Shown piece by piece: positions 45,619 to 55,006 of a DNA stretch of 64,000 nt. The notes below the pieces were generated by a model. That model was not told the DNA's origin. It searched no databases and saw only the letters and a list, made by a program, of their open reading frames with translations. The DNA comes from Cellulomonas sp. URHE0023. GTDB taxonomy: Bacteria; Actinomycetota; Actinomycetes; Actinomycetales; Cellulomonadaceae. The DNA lies in assembly GCF_000688475.1 (NCBI RefSeq), contig NZ_JIAN01000006.1, positions 682,001 to 746,000 on the forward strand. The letters run 5' to 3'. The stretch's first letter is position 1, and the number at the start of each line of letters is the position of its first letter. A program made the translations under genes and the position numbers.

Positions 45619-46194
45619 CTAGGCGGACACTGCCCCACCGTCCTGCACGGGTCCGGCTGACGCCTCCGCGAACCACATCACCGTGTCGCCGTACGCACGA
45701 CGGTCGAAGCGGACCAGGGCGGCAGGCCAGGCCGGCTCGGGCGAGCGCCGTGCGCGTTCGACCACCAGCACCCCGTGCGGGGAGAGCGCCAGGGGTGCCA
45801 GGACCGCAGCGAGATCTGCTTCGGTCACGTCGTACGGGGGGTCGACGAGGACGAGGTCCCACGTCGCCGGCCGCTGCACGAACCGGTCCGCCTTGTCGGC
45901 GGCCACTACGACCCGGTCCTGGAGACCGACGGCGGCGACGTTGCGACGGCACACCTCGGCCGCGTCGCGTGCCGAGTCGACGAGGGTCACGTGCGCAGCC
46001 CCGCGGCTGGCCGCCTCGATGCCCAGGGCGCCCGACCCTGCGTAGAGATCGAGGACGCGCGCACCGTCGACGACGTCGAGGTGCTCGAGCCGGGAGAACA
46101 GCGCCTCGCGAACACGTTCGCTCGTCGGCCGCGTGCCTGTACGGGGTACCTGCAGGATCCGGCCACCGACCGAGCCGGCCACGACCCGTGTCAC
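45619..46194 (-). CDS. rsmD: 16S rRNA (guanine-966-N2)-methyltransferase
   Basis: A 191-residue SAM-dependent methyltransferase. It has RVVAGSVGGRILQVPRTGTRPTSERVREALF at its N-terminus, the SAM-binding DLYAGSGALGIEAASRG, and the catalytic DPPY. GTG 46194 overlaps the stop of the DUF6297 gene (GTGA). coaD follows 119 bp downstream, the common order. Confidence 0.96.
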   Translation of the reverse strand: MTRVVAGSVGGRILQVPRTGTRPTSERVREALFSRLEHLDVVDGARVLDLYAGSGALGIEAASRGAAHVTLVDSARDAAEVCRRNVAAVGLQDRVVVAADKADRFVQRPATWDLVLVDPPYDVTEADLAAVLAPLALSPHGVLVVERARRSPEPAWPAALVRFDRRAYGDTVMWFAEASAGPVQDGGAVSA

Positions 46195-47807
46195 CGTGCA
46201 GCACCCGCCTTGGCGTTGTCCTGGGCATCCATCATCCGCTCCATGAGGGAGCCCTTGGCGATCGACGAGGCGACGGCGAACGCGATGCTGGACAGGGCGA
46301 CCTGGGCGACGATCAGCGGTGTGTTGATCGTGCGCAGGAGCACCGCGATCCACACCGGCAGCAGGCACAGCACCACGAGGTCCGGACCACGCGCCAGCAC
46401 CGAGGCGACCCCGGTGGGCAGGGCACCCATGGGCGTCGAGACGAGTGCTCCACCCCAGTCCGGGGCCGGCCGGTACGACGACCGGACAGCCGCAGCCGCC
46501 CACACCGGCGTCGAGAGGACTCCCAGGGCGATCCAGTTCGGCACGTCCGAGGCCCAGCGCCCCACGGCCGCGAACGCGACGACCGACCAGAGCAGCATCG
46601 CCGCGGCGGGCACGATCATCCGCAGCCGCCGGACGGTCTGCGCATCGATGGGCAGGAGCCTGTCGAGTATGGGGGCCATTTCCGCGCGGCGTGCTCCCTC
46701 GCCCGTGGCGCTCATGGCGACGTATCCCGCGACCAGGATGGACAGCAGGACGCCGAACGGGCTCGCGAGCTCTGGGACGGTGCTGACCAGGACCGGGACC
46801 AGCGCGGCGACGACCAGCTGGACGACGTGCCGGGCCGAACGTCGTAGGACCACAAGGTCGGCGGTGACCAGCGCGGTGGCCGGACCCCGGGCGGTGCGCA
46901 GCCTCGACGTCCAGCGGCGTACCGGCGCCGCTGCGCCGTCGGTGAGCGCCCGACCGAGCTCGCGTGAGTCCATGGAGACGACGGCACCGGCGGCCTGCGT
47001 GGCCACCGAGCCGCTCTCCCGCAGCGTGTTCGCCGGGATCCGGCCCAGCCGGGAGTCCAGCAGGAACGCGAGACCGACCACGACGAGCAGCAGCAGGACG
47101 ACCAGCCACCACGGCGGGCCGGGCACGGCGTCCGCGGACCAGCCCCACGAGGCAAGGACGACGGCCGCGACCGGCGCGAGGAACAGCAGCCCGTCACCGA
47201 CGAGCGCGATCGCCCGTCGCGAGACGCTCGCCGACTGGCCGACACCTGCGACCAGAACGATCCCCGCCGCGACGAGTGCTGCCGCCGAGGCGACCCGTGC
47301 GACGCGCGATCCCTCGTCAGCGAGCAGCCCGGCGTCCAGGAGGGCGACGATCACCGCGCCGACGAAGCCGGCCAGAAGCGGCAGCCGCCTCGCGGCCGGG
47401 CGCAGGAGACCGCGGCGGTCGACCGGCAGACCGAGCCACCAGGCGGCCTCCGCACCGCCGGCACCGACCGGACCGAGCCGCCCCGCGAGCGAGAGCACGA
47501 CACCCGCCAGCGCGATGAGGATGACGATCACGAGGCTGGCGAGGCTCAGGCTCATCGGGCTGCTGATGTCCGGCTCCGGCGGGAGCGCCACGCGCATCGC
47601 CTGGGACGCCCCGAGGGCCACGCCGATGCTGATGGCGAGGCTGATGACGGCGTAGTAGACATCCCCGAGCAGCGACCCGATCGTCGCGTCGCTCCGCACG
47701 CTCGCCGCCTGGGCGGTGTACTTGCGGATGCTCTTGGCCCGCGGGATCGGGCTGAGCTCGAACGGCTGGACGGCCGGCTCGTCCTCGACCTGGTCGTCCA
47801 CGGTCAC
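46191..47807 (-). CDS. DUF6297-type multi-spanning membrane protein
   Basis: A 538-residue protein with about 12 hydrophobic helices and no recognisable catalytic motif. It is encoded immediately after an ABC ATPase, with a GTGA overlap, and looks like the membrane partner of that ATPase: a large permease built of two related halves. The substrate is unknown. The pair lies between recG and rsmD, where many actinobacteria have no transporter. Confidence 0.75.
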   Translation of the reverse strand: MTVDDQVEDEPAVQPFELSPIPRAKSIRKYTAQAASVRSDATIGSLLGDVYYAVISLAISIGVALGASQAMRVALPPEPDISSPMSLSLASLVIVILIALAGVVLSLAGRLGPVGAGGAEAAWWLGLPVDRRGLLRPAARRLPLLAGFVGAVIVALLDAGLLADEGSRVARVASAAALVAAGIVLVAGVGQSASVSRRAIALVGDGLLFLAPVAAVVLASWGWSADAVPGPPWWLVVLLLLVVVGLAFLLDSRLGRIPANTLRESGSVATQAAGAVVSMDSRELGRALTDGAAAPVRRWTSRLRTARGPATALVTADLVVLRRSARHVVQLVVAALVPVLVSTVPELASPFGVLLSILVAGYVAMSATGEGARRAEMAPILDRLLPIDAQTVRRLRMIVPAAAMLLWSVVAFAAVGRWASDVPNWIALGVLSTPVWAAAAVRSSYRPAPDWGGALVSTPMGALPTGVASVLARGPDLVVLCLLPVWIAVLLRTINTPLIVAQVALSSIAFAVASSIAKGSLMERMMDAQDNAKAGAAR

Positions 47808-48493
47808 GGGTTCTCCCGCGAGATCAGGTCCGCGGCCTGGTCGGCCGGGAGCAGCTTCGAGACCTCGTCCGAGACGTGCACCGCACGGTCGGCGACCGCT
47901 CGCAGCAGGTCGGGATCGTGGGTCGCGACGAGCACCGCGCCACCGGCCTTCTTCTCGGCGACGATCCGGGCCGCGAGGCGGTCGCGCATGCCACGGTCGA
48001 GCCGCTGCTCGGGCTCGTCGAGGACCAGCAACGAGCGGGGCCTGACGAAGCCTGCCGCGAGCAGCAGGCGGCGGCGCTGGCCGGACGAGAGAGCCACCGG
48101 GAGCGACCTCGCGTGGTCGGCCAGCCCGAACTCGGCGAGCAGCTCCGCGACCACGGCGTCCGCCCCTCGCACGCCGTGACCGCGAGCGGTCAGGTAGAGG
48201 TGCTCGGACACGGTGAGCGCCGGGAAGTACGCGTCGTCGTCGAGAACGCTCGCCACCTTGGTGCGGAAGCCGACGTCGCGCTCGTCGACCTTGGCGCCGA
48301 AGACCTGCAGCGCACCCCCGGACGGTTCGAGCAGACCGATGACGGCACGCAGCACGGTCGACTTGCCCGAACCGTTGGCGCCGACGAGCGCGATGACCTT
48401 TCCGGGCGCGAGCGTGAACGTGACCGGGGCACAGACGGGTGCGCCGCCATAGCCGACGAGCAGGTCCTTGGCGCTGATGACGGGCTTCGACAC
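47804..48493 (-). CDS. ABC transporter ATP-binding protein
   Basis: A 229-residue single ATPase with Walker A GANGSGKST, signature LSSGQRRRLLLA (last part RRR rather than the usual QRV) and Walker B LLVLDEPEQRLD, with H in VATHDPD. It has a short C-terminal tail. With the overlapping DUF6297 gene it probably forms an exporter. GTG start. Confidence 0.9.
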   Translation of the reverse strand: MSKPVISAKDLLVGYGGAPVCAPVTFTLAPGKVIALVGANGSGKSTVLRAVIGLLEPSGGALQVFGAKVDERDVGFRTKVASVLDDDAYFPALTVSEHLYLTARGHGVRGADAVVAELLAEFGLADHARSLPVALSSGQRRRLLLAAGFVRPRSLLVLDEPEQRLDRGMRDRLAARIVAEKKAGGAVLVATHDPDLLRAVADRAVHVSDEVSKLLPADQAADLISRENP

Positions 48494-48544
48494 GCTCGCC
48501 AGCGTATCTGCGCCAGATGTGCCGACGCGCCGCGGTCCGGCACG

Positions 48545-50866
48545 TCAGGTCCTACCCAGGAACTCCTCGCGACCGTCTGCCAGCTGGTCCTCGATCGCTC
48601 CGCGCAGTGCCGGCCACGGCGTGAGCTCGGGGTCGGCGTCGACGAGCCCCCTGGCGTCGTCTCGCGCACGGTCGATCACGGCGCCGTCGCTGACCACGCG
48701 CAGGAACCGCAGGGCACCCCGGCGACCCGACTGGGCCGCGCCCAGGACGTCACCCTCGCGGCGCAGCAGGAGGTCGACGCGGGCGAGCTCGAAGCCGTCC
48801 GTGGTCGCCGCGAGCGCCTCGAGCCGCTGTGTGGCCGTGCTGCCGTCCGGGGCGCCGGAGACGAGCAGGCAGATCCCGGGCTCCCGTCCGCGCCCGATCC
48901 GGCCGCGCAGCTGGTGCAGCTGCGACAGTCCGAAGACGTGCGCGTCCAGGACGACCATCACGGTCGCCGCCGGCACGTCGACGCCGACCTCGATGACCGT
49001 CGTCGAGACCAGCACCGGGGTGGCGCCGGACGCGAAGTCTGCGATCGCCCGGTCCTTCTCCTCGCCGGACATCCGGCCGTGCAGCACACCGACCGCCGCT
49101 CCCCCGAGCCGGTCGTCCTGGCGCAGCGTCTCGACGACCTCCAGGACCGCGCGCAGCGGACGTTTCGGCGGTCTCGCGCCCGCCGTGGTCGCCTGGGCGA
49201 CGGTCGTGGCCTCGTCGTCGTCCAGGTAGAGGTCGTCGCCGTCGTCCTCGTTGGTGAGCGCGTCGTCGTCGGGGTCGATCCGCGCGCACACGACGAACGC
49301 CCGCCCACCGCGTGCGACCTCCTCGCCGACCCTGCGCCACGTCCGGTCCATCCAGGCCGGGCTGTCCACGGGCACCACGTGGGTCGTGATCCCGCTGCGG
49401 CCCGACGGGACCTCGCGAAGCTCCGAGATCTCAAGCTCTCCGAAGACCGTCATCGCGACGGTCCGTGGGATCGGGGTGGCCGTCGTGACCAGCAGGTGCG
49501 GGGCGTTCTTCGCCTTCGCGAGGAGCGCACCTCGCTGCTCGACGCCGAACTTGTGCTGCTCGTCGATCACGACGAGCCCGAGGTCCGCGAACTGCACGGG
49601 GCTCGACAGGAGCGCGTGCGTGCCCACGACGATCCCGGCCTGCCCGCTCGCAGCGTCGAGCAGGTTGGTCTTGCGTTCTGCGGCTCCCTGCGCGCCCGTC
49701 AGCAGCGCCACGCGGGTGCCGATCTCGGAGCCGCCGAGCATCCCGCCCTCGGCGAGCTCGCCGAGCAGCGTGCGCAGCGTGCGGACGTGCTGGGCGGCGA
49801 GCACGGAGGTCGGCGCGAGCATGACGGCCTGCCCGCCCGCGTCGATGACCTGGAGCATCGCCCGCAGAGCGACGACGGTCTTGCCTGAGCCCACCTCCCC
49901 CTGCAGCAGCCGCTGCATCGGGCGGTCGAGTGCCAGGTCGTCGCCGATCTGCGCTCCGGCCAGCACCTGACCGGGCGTCAGGTCGAACGGCAGCCGGGCG
50001 TCGAACGCCTCCAGCAGCCCACCTGCCCGCGGCGGGCGCGCCGTCGAGGCCTCCCGCTGGGCCCTGGCACGCCTGCGGGCGAGCTCGGCCTGCAGCACGA
50101 ACGCCTCCTCGTACCGCAGCCGAGCCTGTCCACGGTGGACGTCGGTCTCCTCGCGCGGGACGTGCACGTCGCGGAGCGCTTTGAGGCGCGACCCGAGGCC
50201 GCGCGCCTCGCGGATCTCGGGTGGCACGGGGTCCGGGACGTCCGCCTCGGTCAGCGGGTCGAGGACCTTGCGCAGCGTCGCGCGGATCGACTCCGAGTCG
50301 AGGCCCTTGGTGGCGGGGTAGATGGGGATCGGCCACTCCGCCTCCTCCATCGCCCGCGCCTCGTCCTCGACGCTGCCCAGGATCTGGTAGACGGGGTTCG
50401 CAAGCTGCAGGCGGCCGTTGAACACGTTGATCTCCCCGGAGAAGAGCCCGAGCTCGCCCACGGCCAGCCGCCCGAGGTGCCAGGTGGCGATGCCCTCGTT
50501 CGCGGTGAAGATCACCAGGCTCAGTGAGCGGTTCCCGTCCGTGATCGTCGCCTCGACCCGGGGTCGTCCGGTTCTCGCGGCGTGCTTCATCTGCGCGCCG
50601 CGCACCCGGGCGATCAGCGCGACGTTGAGCCCGATCGCGAGGCTCGCGATGTCCGTGACCTCGCGCGAGTCCGCGTACCGCCAGGGGTAGTGCACCAGGA
50701 GGTCGGCCTTGGTGACGATGCCGAGGGTCGCGAACTTCTTCAGGTCTGCCGCGTTCTTGGCCGGGACCGGTTCCCTCATCGGGTCGACGTCCGTGTGCAC
50801 GCTGTCGTCGTAGACCAGGCCGCTGCGGGTCCTGGGCGCGCGCCGTGCTCCCGGCGACTCGGCCAC
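48545..50866 (-). CDS. recG: ATP-dependent DNA helicase RecG
   Basis: A 773-residue branch-migration helicase. It has an N-terminal wedge/OB domain (about 1-230), Walker A QGEVGSGKT, the DExH-box VIDEQHKFG, and helicase motifs ATPIPRT and QLRGRIGRG. It remodels stalled replication forks and Holliday junctions. GTG 50866 lies 2 bp after the DAK2 stop. An ATG 29 codons further in (MREPVPA) would give a length more usual for the family. Confidence 0.96.
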   Translation of the reverse strand: MAESPGARRAPRTRSGLVYDDSVHTDVDPMREPVPAKNAADLKKFATLGIVTKADLLVHYPWRYADSREVTDIASLAIGLNVALIARVRGAQMKHAARTGRPRVEATITDGNRSLSLVIFTANEGIATWHLGRLAVGELGLFSGEINVFNGRLQLANPVYQILGSVEDEARAMEEAEWPIPIYPATKGLDSESIRATLRKVLDPLTEADVPDPVPPEIREARGLGSRLKALRDVHVPREETDVHRGQARLRYEEAFVLQAELARRRARAQREASTARPPRAGGLLEAFDARLPFDLTPGQVLAGAQIGDDLALDRPMQRLLQGEVGSGKTVVALRAMLQVIDAGGQAVMLAPTSVLAAQHVRTLRTLLGELAEGGMLGGSEIGTRVALLTGAQGAAERKTNLLDAASGQAGIVVGTHALLSSPVQFADLGLVVIDEQHKFGVEQRGALLAKAKNAPHLLVTTATPIPRTVAMTVFGELEISELREVPSGRSGITTHVVPVDSPAWMDRTWRRVGEEVARGGRAFVVCARIDPDDDALTNEDDGDDLYLDDDEATTVAQATTAGARPPKRPLRAVLEVVETLRQDDRLGGAAVGVLHGRMSGEEKDRAIADFASGATPVLVSTTVIEVGVDVPAATVMVVLDAHVFGLSQLHQLRGRIGRGREPGICLLVSGAPDGSTATQRLEALAATTDGFELARVDLLLRREGDVLGAAQSGRRGALRFLRVVSDGAVIDRARDDARGLVDADPELTPWPALRGAIEDQLADGREEFLGRT

Positions 50867-50868
50867 GA

Positions 50869-52389
50869 TCAGTCCAGCCCGATCTGGACCGCCGGTCCGC
50901 GACCCGTCGGGCCGACGACCGTGGGCTCCACACCCGGGTGGTGCTCAGCGAGGTAGTCGGTCAACCCGTCGAGCGCCTGACCGGGATCCCGGACGAGGAC
51001 GGTGAGGCTCTCGACGGGACCGCTCGCGGACACCAGCAGGAGGTCGACCGCGTCACGCACGGCCAGGGCCGTCGCAGGGGCGTCGAGCTGGACGGAACGC
51101 AACCGCCCGAGCGCCTGCTGTGCGGCGGCCGGCCCGGCGTCCGCGGCCGTGGCCAGAGCGAGCGCCGCGACAGCCACCCGCAGCTCGTCGCGTGCATCGA
51201 GGGGCTCGACGTGGGGATGAGTCGCGACGAGCCCGGCCAGCTCGTCGTCACCGACCGCGTCACCGGGGAGGACCGCGACCCGCGACGCCCCCGTGTCCGT
51301 CACGGCCCGCTGGAGGTGCCGCACGGAGATGGGCACCTCCGGGCAGCGCACCACCGTGACCGCGCCCGCCGACGCGTACCAGGCGGCCAGCTCGGGCGAC
51401 CTGGTGCAGACCACGACACCGCACCGGTCGGCGTCGGCCTGCACCGAGGACGCGTGGGCCGCGGCGACCAGGCGCACGAGCACCTGCTCGCGGCGGCCCA
51501 CGCCTGCTGCGGCGATCGCAGCGGCGGGGTCGTCCGTGTGGACGTGCACATGCCACGTCCCCTCACCGCCGACGACAGCGACCGAGTCGCCGAGCGCGGC
51601 CATCGCGGTGTGCAGGGGGACGTCGAGGTCGACGCCCACGCTGGAGACCAGGAGCATGACCTCGAACGCACCACCCGCCGGTTCCTCGGGCCACGGGTGC
51701 GTGGGGGGCGACGGCAACCACGCGAGGGAGTCGCCCTCCGCCGGCTCCTCGCCGGCGACGACCCGTGCCAGGGCGTCAAGGACCACCAGGAGCGCGCACG
51801 CACCCGCGTCGAGGACGCGTGCGGCACGCAGGACGGGGTGCTCGGCGCTGATCTCGACGAGGGCCATGCGCGCGTCGGCGACGACCGAGCCCAGCATCGT
51901 CTCCAGGTCCGCCCCTGCGTCTGCGGCCGTCGCCGCGCTGCGGGCGACGGTGTCCGCGAGCGTGAGGACGGTGCCCTCCTGCGGCTCCTGCATCGCTCCG
52001 CGGGCCGCTCGAGCCGCAGCTCGCAGGCTCCGGGCGACGTCGGCGCCGTCGGGGTGCGCGGGCAGCGCGTGGGCGAACCCGGTCAGGTACTGGCTCACGA
52101 TGACACCGGAATTGCCGCGCGCGGACCGCATGGCACCTCGGGCGAACACGCGAGCGACGTCCTGGACGCCCTCTCCCGCGACGGCCGGCTCGGCATCGAG
52201 CGCCTCGACGCCGCCTGCCACGGTGAGCAGCACGTTCGTCCCGGTGTCCGCGTCGGGCACCGGGAACACGTTGACCGCGTCGATCCGCTCTCGTGTTCCC
52301 GCCAGCGCGGCGTGCGACGCGTGCGCCCATGCGCGCACCACCCCTGCCTCGAGCCGCTCCACCGCACCTCCGTCGACCTCGTCCACCAT
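50869..52389 (-). CDS. DAK2 domain protein (FakA-like fatty-acid kinase subunit)
   Basis: A 506-residue protein. The N-terminal DAK2 kinase domain (about 10-205) has the ATP/Mg motif NVFPVPDADTGTNVLLT and GARGNSGVIVSQ. The C-terminal half has the FakA middle and DegV-like organisation. In Firmicutes FakA phosphorylates fatty acids bound to a FakB partner; no FakB gene is in this window. It is followed directly by recG, the usual actinobacterial pair. Confidence 0.88.
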   Translation of the reverse strand: MVDEVDGGAVERLEAGVVRAWAHASHAALAGTRERIDAVNVFPVPDADTGTNVLLTVAGGVEALDAEPAVAGEGVQDVARVFARGAMRSARGNSGVIVSQYLTGFAHALPAHPDGADVARSLRAAARAARGAMQEPQEGTVLTLADTVARSAATAADAGADLETMLGSVVADARMALVEISAEHPVLRAARVLDAGACALLVVLDALARVVAGEEPAEGDSLAWLPSPPTHPWPEEPAGGAFEVMLLVSSVGVDLDVPLHTAMAALGDSVAVVGGEGTWHVHVHTDDPAAAIAAAGVGRREQVLVRLVAAAHASSVQADADRCGVVVCTRSPELAAWYASAGAVTVVRCPEVPISVRHLQRAVTDTGASRVAVLPGDAVGDDELAGLVATHPHVEPLDARDELRVAVAALALATAADAGPAAAQQALGRLRSVQLDAPATALAVRDAVDLLLVSASGPVESLTVLVRDPGQALDGLTDYLAEHHPGVEPTVVGPTGRGPAVQIGLD

Positions 52390-52463
52390 CTGGCGGTCTG
52401 CCGAAGGACCGCTCGGCGCGAGCAGTCCTTGCGGGCACCACCTTGCAGCATCGGACCCACATT

Positions 52464-52492
52464 TTGGGTCGGCGTGCCAGATGGGCTAGTCT
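52464..52492 (+). promoter_or_regulatory. Promoter of rpmB
   Basis: -35 TTGGGT (52464-52469), a 17-bp spacer, and -10 TAGTCT (52487-52492). Transcription would start near 52499, leaving a leader of about 150 nt that opens with a GCCCGACC-A-GGTCGGGC hairpin at 52502-52518. Confidence 0.65.
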
Positions 52493-52650
52493 TGACCGGT
52501 TGCCCGACCAGGTCGGGCACTGGTGGTGCCCCGCAGCGGCCCCCGAATCCACTTTCGGAGTCGGCGTCGCTCGTGCGCTCTCGCCCACGAACGACCCAAG
52601 ACTTCGCCGCACATGCGGCTGATGACCGTACAGAGCAACAGGAGAAGACC

Positions 52651-52842
52651 GTGGCTGCCAACTGCGACGTCTGCGCCAAGGGCCCGAACTTCGGGCACAG
52701 CATCTCGCACTCGCACGTGCGCACGAAGCGGCGCTGGAACCCGAACATCCAGCGCGTGCGTGCCGTCGTCGCGGGGACGCCCAAGCGTCTCAACGTGTGC
52801 ACGTCGTGCCTCAAGGCCGGCAAGGTGCAGCGCGCCGTCTGA
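52651..52842 (+). CDS. rpmB: 50S ribosomal protein L28
   Basis: A 63-residue L28 (MAANCDVCAKGPNFGHSISH ... RLNVCTSCLKAGKVQRAV) with both CxxC pairs, i.e. the zinc-binding form. The GTG start has AGGAG six bases upstream. It is divergent from the DAK2-recG operon and monocistronic, ending at a strong terminator. Confidence 0.97.
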   Translation: MAANCDVCAKGPNFGHSISHSHVRTKRRWNPNIQRVRAVVAGTPKRLNVCTSCLKAGKVQRAV

Positions 52843-52858
52843 CGTCTACCAGACCAAC

Positions 52859-52898
52859 GGCGAAGGCCCGCGAGGTTGTCACCTCGTGGGCCTTCGCC
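52859..52898 (+). terminator. Terminator after rpmB
   Basis: An 18-bp stem (GGCGAAGGCCC-G-CGAGGT / ACCTCG-T-GGGCCTTCGCC, one G-T) with a TGTC loop, 17 bp past the L28 stop. No U-tract follows, but stem strength and location make termination very likely. Confidence 0.85.
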
Positions 52899-52928
52899 AT
52901 GTCCGATCCGTGTGGCAGGGTGACGTCC

Positions 52929-53453
52929 ATGGTCGAGCAGCTGGACGACGTGACGATCCGCCCCGCCGCCGAGGGTGACGCCGCAGGGATCGCCAGGGTG
53001 CACGTGAGGTCGTGGCAGGAGGCGTACGCGGGCATCGTGCCCGAGGCGTACCTCGCCTCCCTGGACGTGGACCAGCGCGCGCACGAATGGGCGTCGTACC
53101 TCAGTGAGGGCCCGTCGGACCAGGTGCTCACCTGGGTCGCGGTCGCCCGGGACCACGTGGTCGGGTTCGTGACCGTGGGACCGAGCCGCGACGAGGACGC
53201 AGCCCGCGGCGACCGGGAGATCTACTCCATCTACCTGGACCCCGGCACCTGGGGGCACGGCGTCGCCCGAGACCTCATGCGCACCGTCATCGCCGCCGTC
53301 GGCCCCACCACGCCGATCAGCTTGTGGGTCCTGGCCGACAACGAGCGCGCGCGGCATTTCTACCGGCGTCACGGCTTCCAGGCGGACGGGGTCGACCGCT
53401 ACGACGACGTGGGCGGCGCGAGCCTCCTCGAGGTCCGCTACCGACGCGGCTGA
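52929..53453 (+). CDS. GNAT family N-acetyltransferase
   Basis: A 174-residue acetyltransferase. The acetyl-CoA loop is in LDPGTWGHGVARDLM, preceded by REIYSIYL, and the C-terminal ERARHFYRRHGFQ is typical. The start at 52929 has AGGGTGA upstream. It is similar to the large group of uncharacterised GNATs; the substrate cannot be guessed. It converges on thiL with a 48-bp gap. Confidence 0.88.
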   Translation: MVEQLDDVTIRPAAEGDAAGIARVHVRSWQEAYAGIVPEAYLASLDVDQRAHEWASYLSEGPSDQVLTWVAVARDHVVGFVTVGPSRDEDAARGDREIYSIYLDPGTWGHGVARDLMRTVIAAVGPTTPISLWVLADNERARHFYRRHGFQADGVDRYDDVGGASLLEVRYRRG

Positions 53454-53501
53454 CCGGTCCCAGCACCGACGGGGATTCCCCTGGACGTCTCGGCTGACCT
53501 G

Positions 53502-54479
53502 TCAGCGTCCCCCGAAGTGGTCCCACCCGGAGGTCGGAGACGCCGGCGCACCGTCGACCAGCACCGAGGGGGCCCCCTCCCGGACCGACCCGATCGTCCG
53601 GAACCCCGGCGGCAGGGCCACGTCCGGAGGGAACGTCGCGAGCAGGCCATGGTCCTCGCCACCGTCGAGCACCCAGCGGTGCGCTGACGCACCCAGAGCC
53701 GTGGCGGCGTGAGAGAGCCGCTCGACGTCGTCGGGGAACGCGGTCGCGGGCCCGTCGAGGGCCAGGACCACACGGCTTGCTCGTGCCAACCGACCCGCGT
53801 CGCGCAGGAGCCCGTCCGACACGTCCATCATCGCCGTGGCGCCGGCCAGCGCCGCAGCGGGACCGGCGGCCAGCGGAGATGCGGGATGCAGGTAGGCACC
53901 GACGAGCCCGTGGTCCAGCTCGAGACGGTCCGCGTCCAGCAGCGCAAGACCGGCCGCCGACCAGCCCGCCACACCCGCGTGGGCGACGACATCACCCGGT
54001 CGGGCGCCCGAGCGGACCACGGGGGCCCGTCCGTCGAGGTCGCCGTGCGCGGTCACGGCGACGACGACCGCGGGTCCCCCGGACAGGTCACCACCGACGA
54101 CCCCCACACCCTGAGGTCCGCACTCGTGCGCCAACCCCCGTGCGAGGCCCTCGACCCACGAGACAGGCAGCTCGGCGGGGATGACCAGCGCGACCACGAG
54201 GCTCGTGGTCCGCGCTCCCATCGCGGCCACGTCGGCGAGGTTCTGCACTGCTGCGCGTCGGCCCACGTCCTGCCCCGAGGACCAGGCGCGCCGGAAGTGC
54301 CGGTCCTCGACGAGCACGTCGGTGGTCACGACGAACCGGCCGTCCGGTGCCGCGACGACCGCTGCGTCGTCGCCCGGCGGCAGGAGCGTGTCCAGGCCCC
54401 GCGGCAGCAGGGGGAAGATCCGCGCGAGGAGCTCCTCCTCGGACAGCTCCGAGACGAGTGGGCGGTCGCTCGTGGTCAC
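53502..54479 (-). CDS. thiL: Thiamine-monophosphate kinase
   Basis: A 325-residue enzyme making thiamine diphosphate from thiamine monophosphate and ATP. It has LLPPGDDAAVV near residue 38, TTDVLVEDRHF, GARTTSLVVAL, VGGDLSGG and MMDVSDGLLRD, the Mg/ATP-binding stretches of the PurM-like fold. The GTG start lies 7 nt after a TACCGT -10 box, so the mRNA is probably leaderless. Confidence 0.95.
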   Translation of the reverse strand: MTTSDRPLVSELSEEELLARIFPLLPRGLDTLLPPGDDAAVVAAPDGRFVVTTDVLVEDRHFRRAWSSGQDVGRRAAVQNLADVAAMGARTTSLVVALVIPAELPVSWVEGLARGLAHECGPQGVGVVGGDLSGGPAVVVAVTAHGDLDGRAPVVRSGARPGDVVAHAGVAGWSAAGLALLDADRLELDHGLVGAYLHPASPLAAGPAAALAGATAMMDVSDGLLRDAGRLARASRVVLALDGPATAFPDDVERLSHAATALGASAHRWVLDGGEDHGLLATFPPDVALPPGFRTIGSVREGAPSVLVDGAPASPTSGWDHFGGR

Positions 54480-54485
54480 CCGGAC

Positions 54486-54491
54486 ACGGTA
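54486..54491 (-). promoter_or_regulatory. -10 box of leaderless thiL
   Basis: TACCGT on the minus strand, with six bases to the GTG start codon at 54479, matches the TANNNT -10 spacing seen in actinobacterial leaderless transcripts. Confidence 0.6.
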
Positions 54492-54514
54492 GAGGGTCGC
54501 CGGCCCTGCCGGGT

Positions 54515-54520
54515 TACCGT
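54515..54520 (+). promoter_or_regulatory. -10 box of leaderless DUF3515 gene
   Basis: TACCGT five bases before the GTG at 54526, the same hexamer as for divergent thiL. No ribosome binding site is seen, which supports a leaderless transcript. Confidence 0.55.
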
Positions 54521-54525
54521 GACCC

Positions 54526-55002
54526 GTGCGCAACCGACGACTGGCGACTCCCGCGGCCGTCGTCGCGACGCTCCTCCTGCTTGCCGGGTGCACCAGCGCC
54601 GTCGCCGCCGAGGCGGCCCCGCACGCGACCGACCCGGTCTGCGCGAGCGTCGTTCTCGCGATGCCGGACTCGCTGGGCGACGACCTCCCGAGACGCGACA
54701 CCACGGCCCAGGCCACGGCCGCGTGGGGCGACCCTGAGGCACCGATCCTCCTGCGGTGCGGCGTCGAACCCCTCGGCCCCACGACGGAGCACTGCCAGAC
54801 CGTCGAGACACCGGGCGGGCCGAGCATCGACTGGGTGACGGTCGAGAACGACGACGGCAGCTGGACCTTGACCACCTACGGCCGCTCTCCGGCCGTCGAG
54901 GTGGACGTGCCCGCCACGGTCGCCGCGTCGACGGGCACCTCGTACGTCGACCAGCTGGGGGCCGCCGTCGCGATGACCGCGCAGCAGCGCACCTGCCTCT
55001 AG
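54526..55002 (+). CDS. DUF3515 family lipoprotein
   Basis: A 158-residue predicted lipoprotein with lipobox LLAGC (Cys22), followed by a compact domain with conserved Cys residues and LLRCGVEPLGPTTEHC. DUF3515 proteins are conserved beside thiL and ddl in actinobacteria. Their function is unknown. It converges with the desaturase gene, 4 bp apart. Confidence 0.88.
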   Translation: MRNRRLATPAAVVATLLLLAGCTSAVAAEAAPHATDPVCASVVLAMPDSLGDDLPRRDTTAQATAAWGDPEAPILLRCGVEPLGPTTEHCQTVETPGGPSIDWVTVENDDGSWTLTTYGRSPAVEVDVPATVAASTGTSYVDQLGAAVAMTAQQRTCL

Positions 55003-55006
55003 GAGG

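Noticed and set aside
53470-53490. Short GGGGATTCCCC inverted repeat between the GNAT gene and thiL
   Set aside because: The stem is only 4 bp with a 3-nt loop, too weak to call a terminator.
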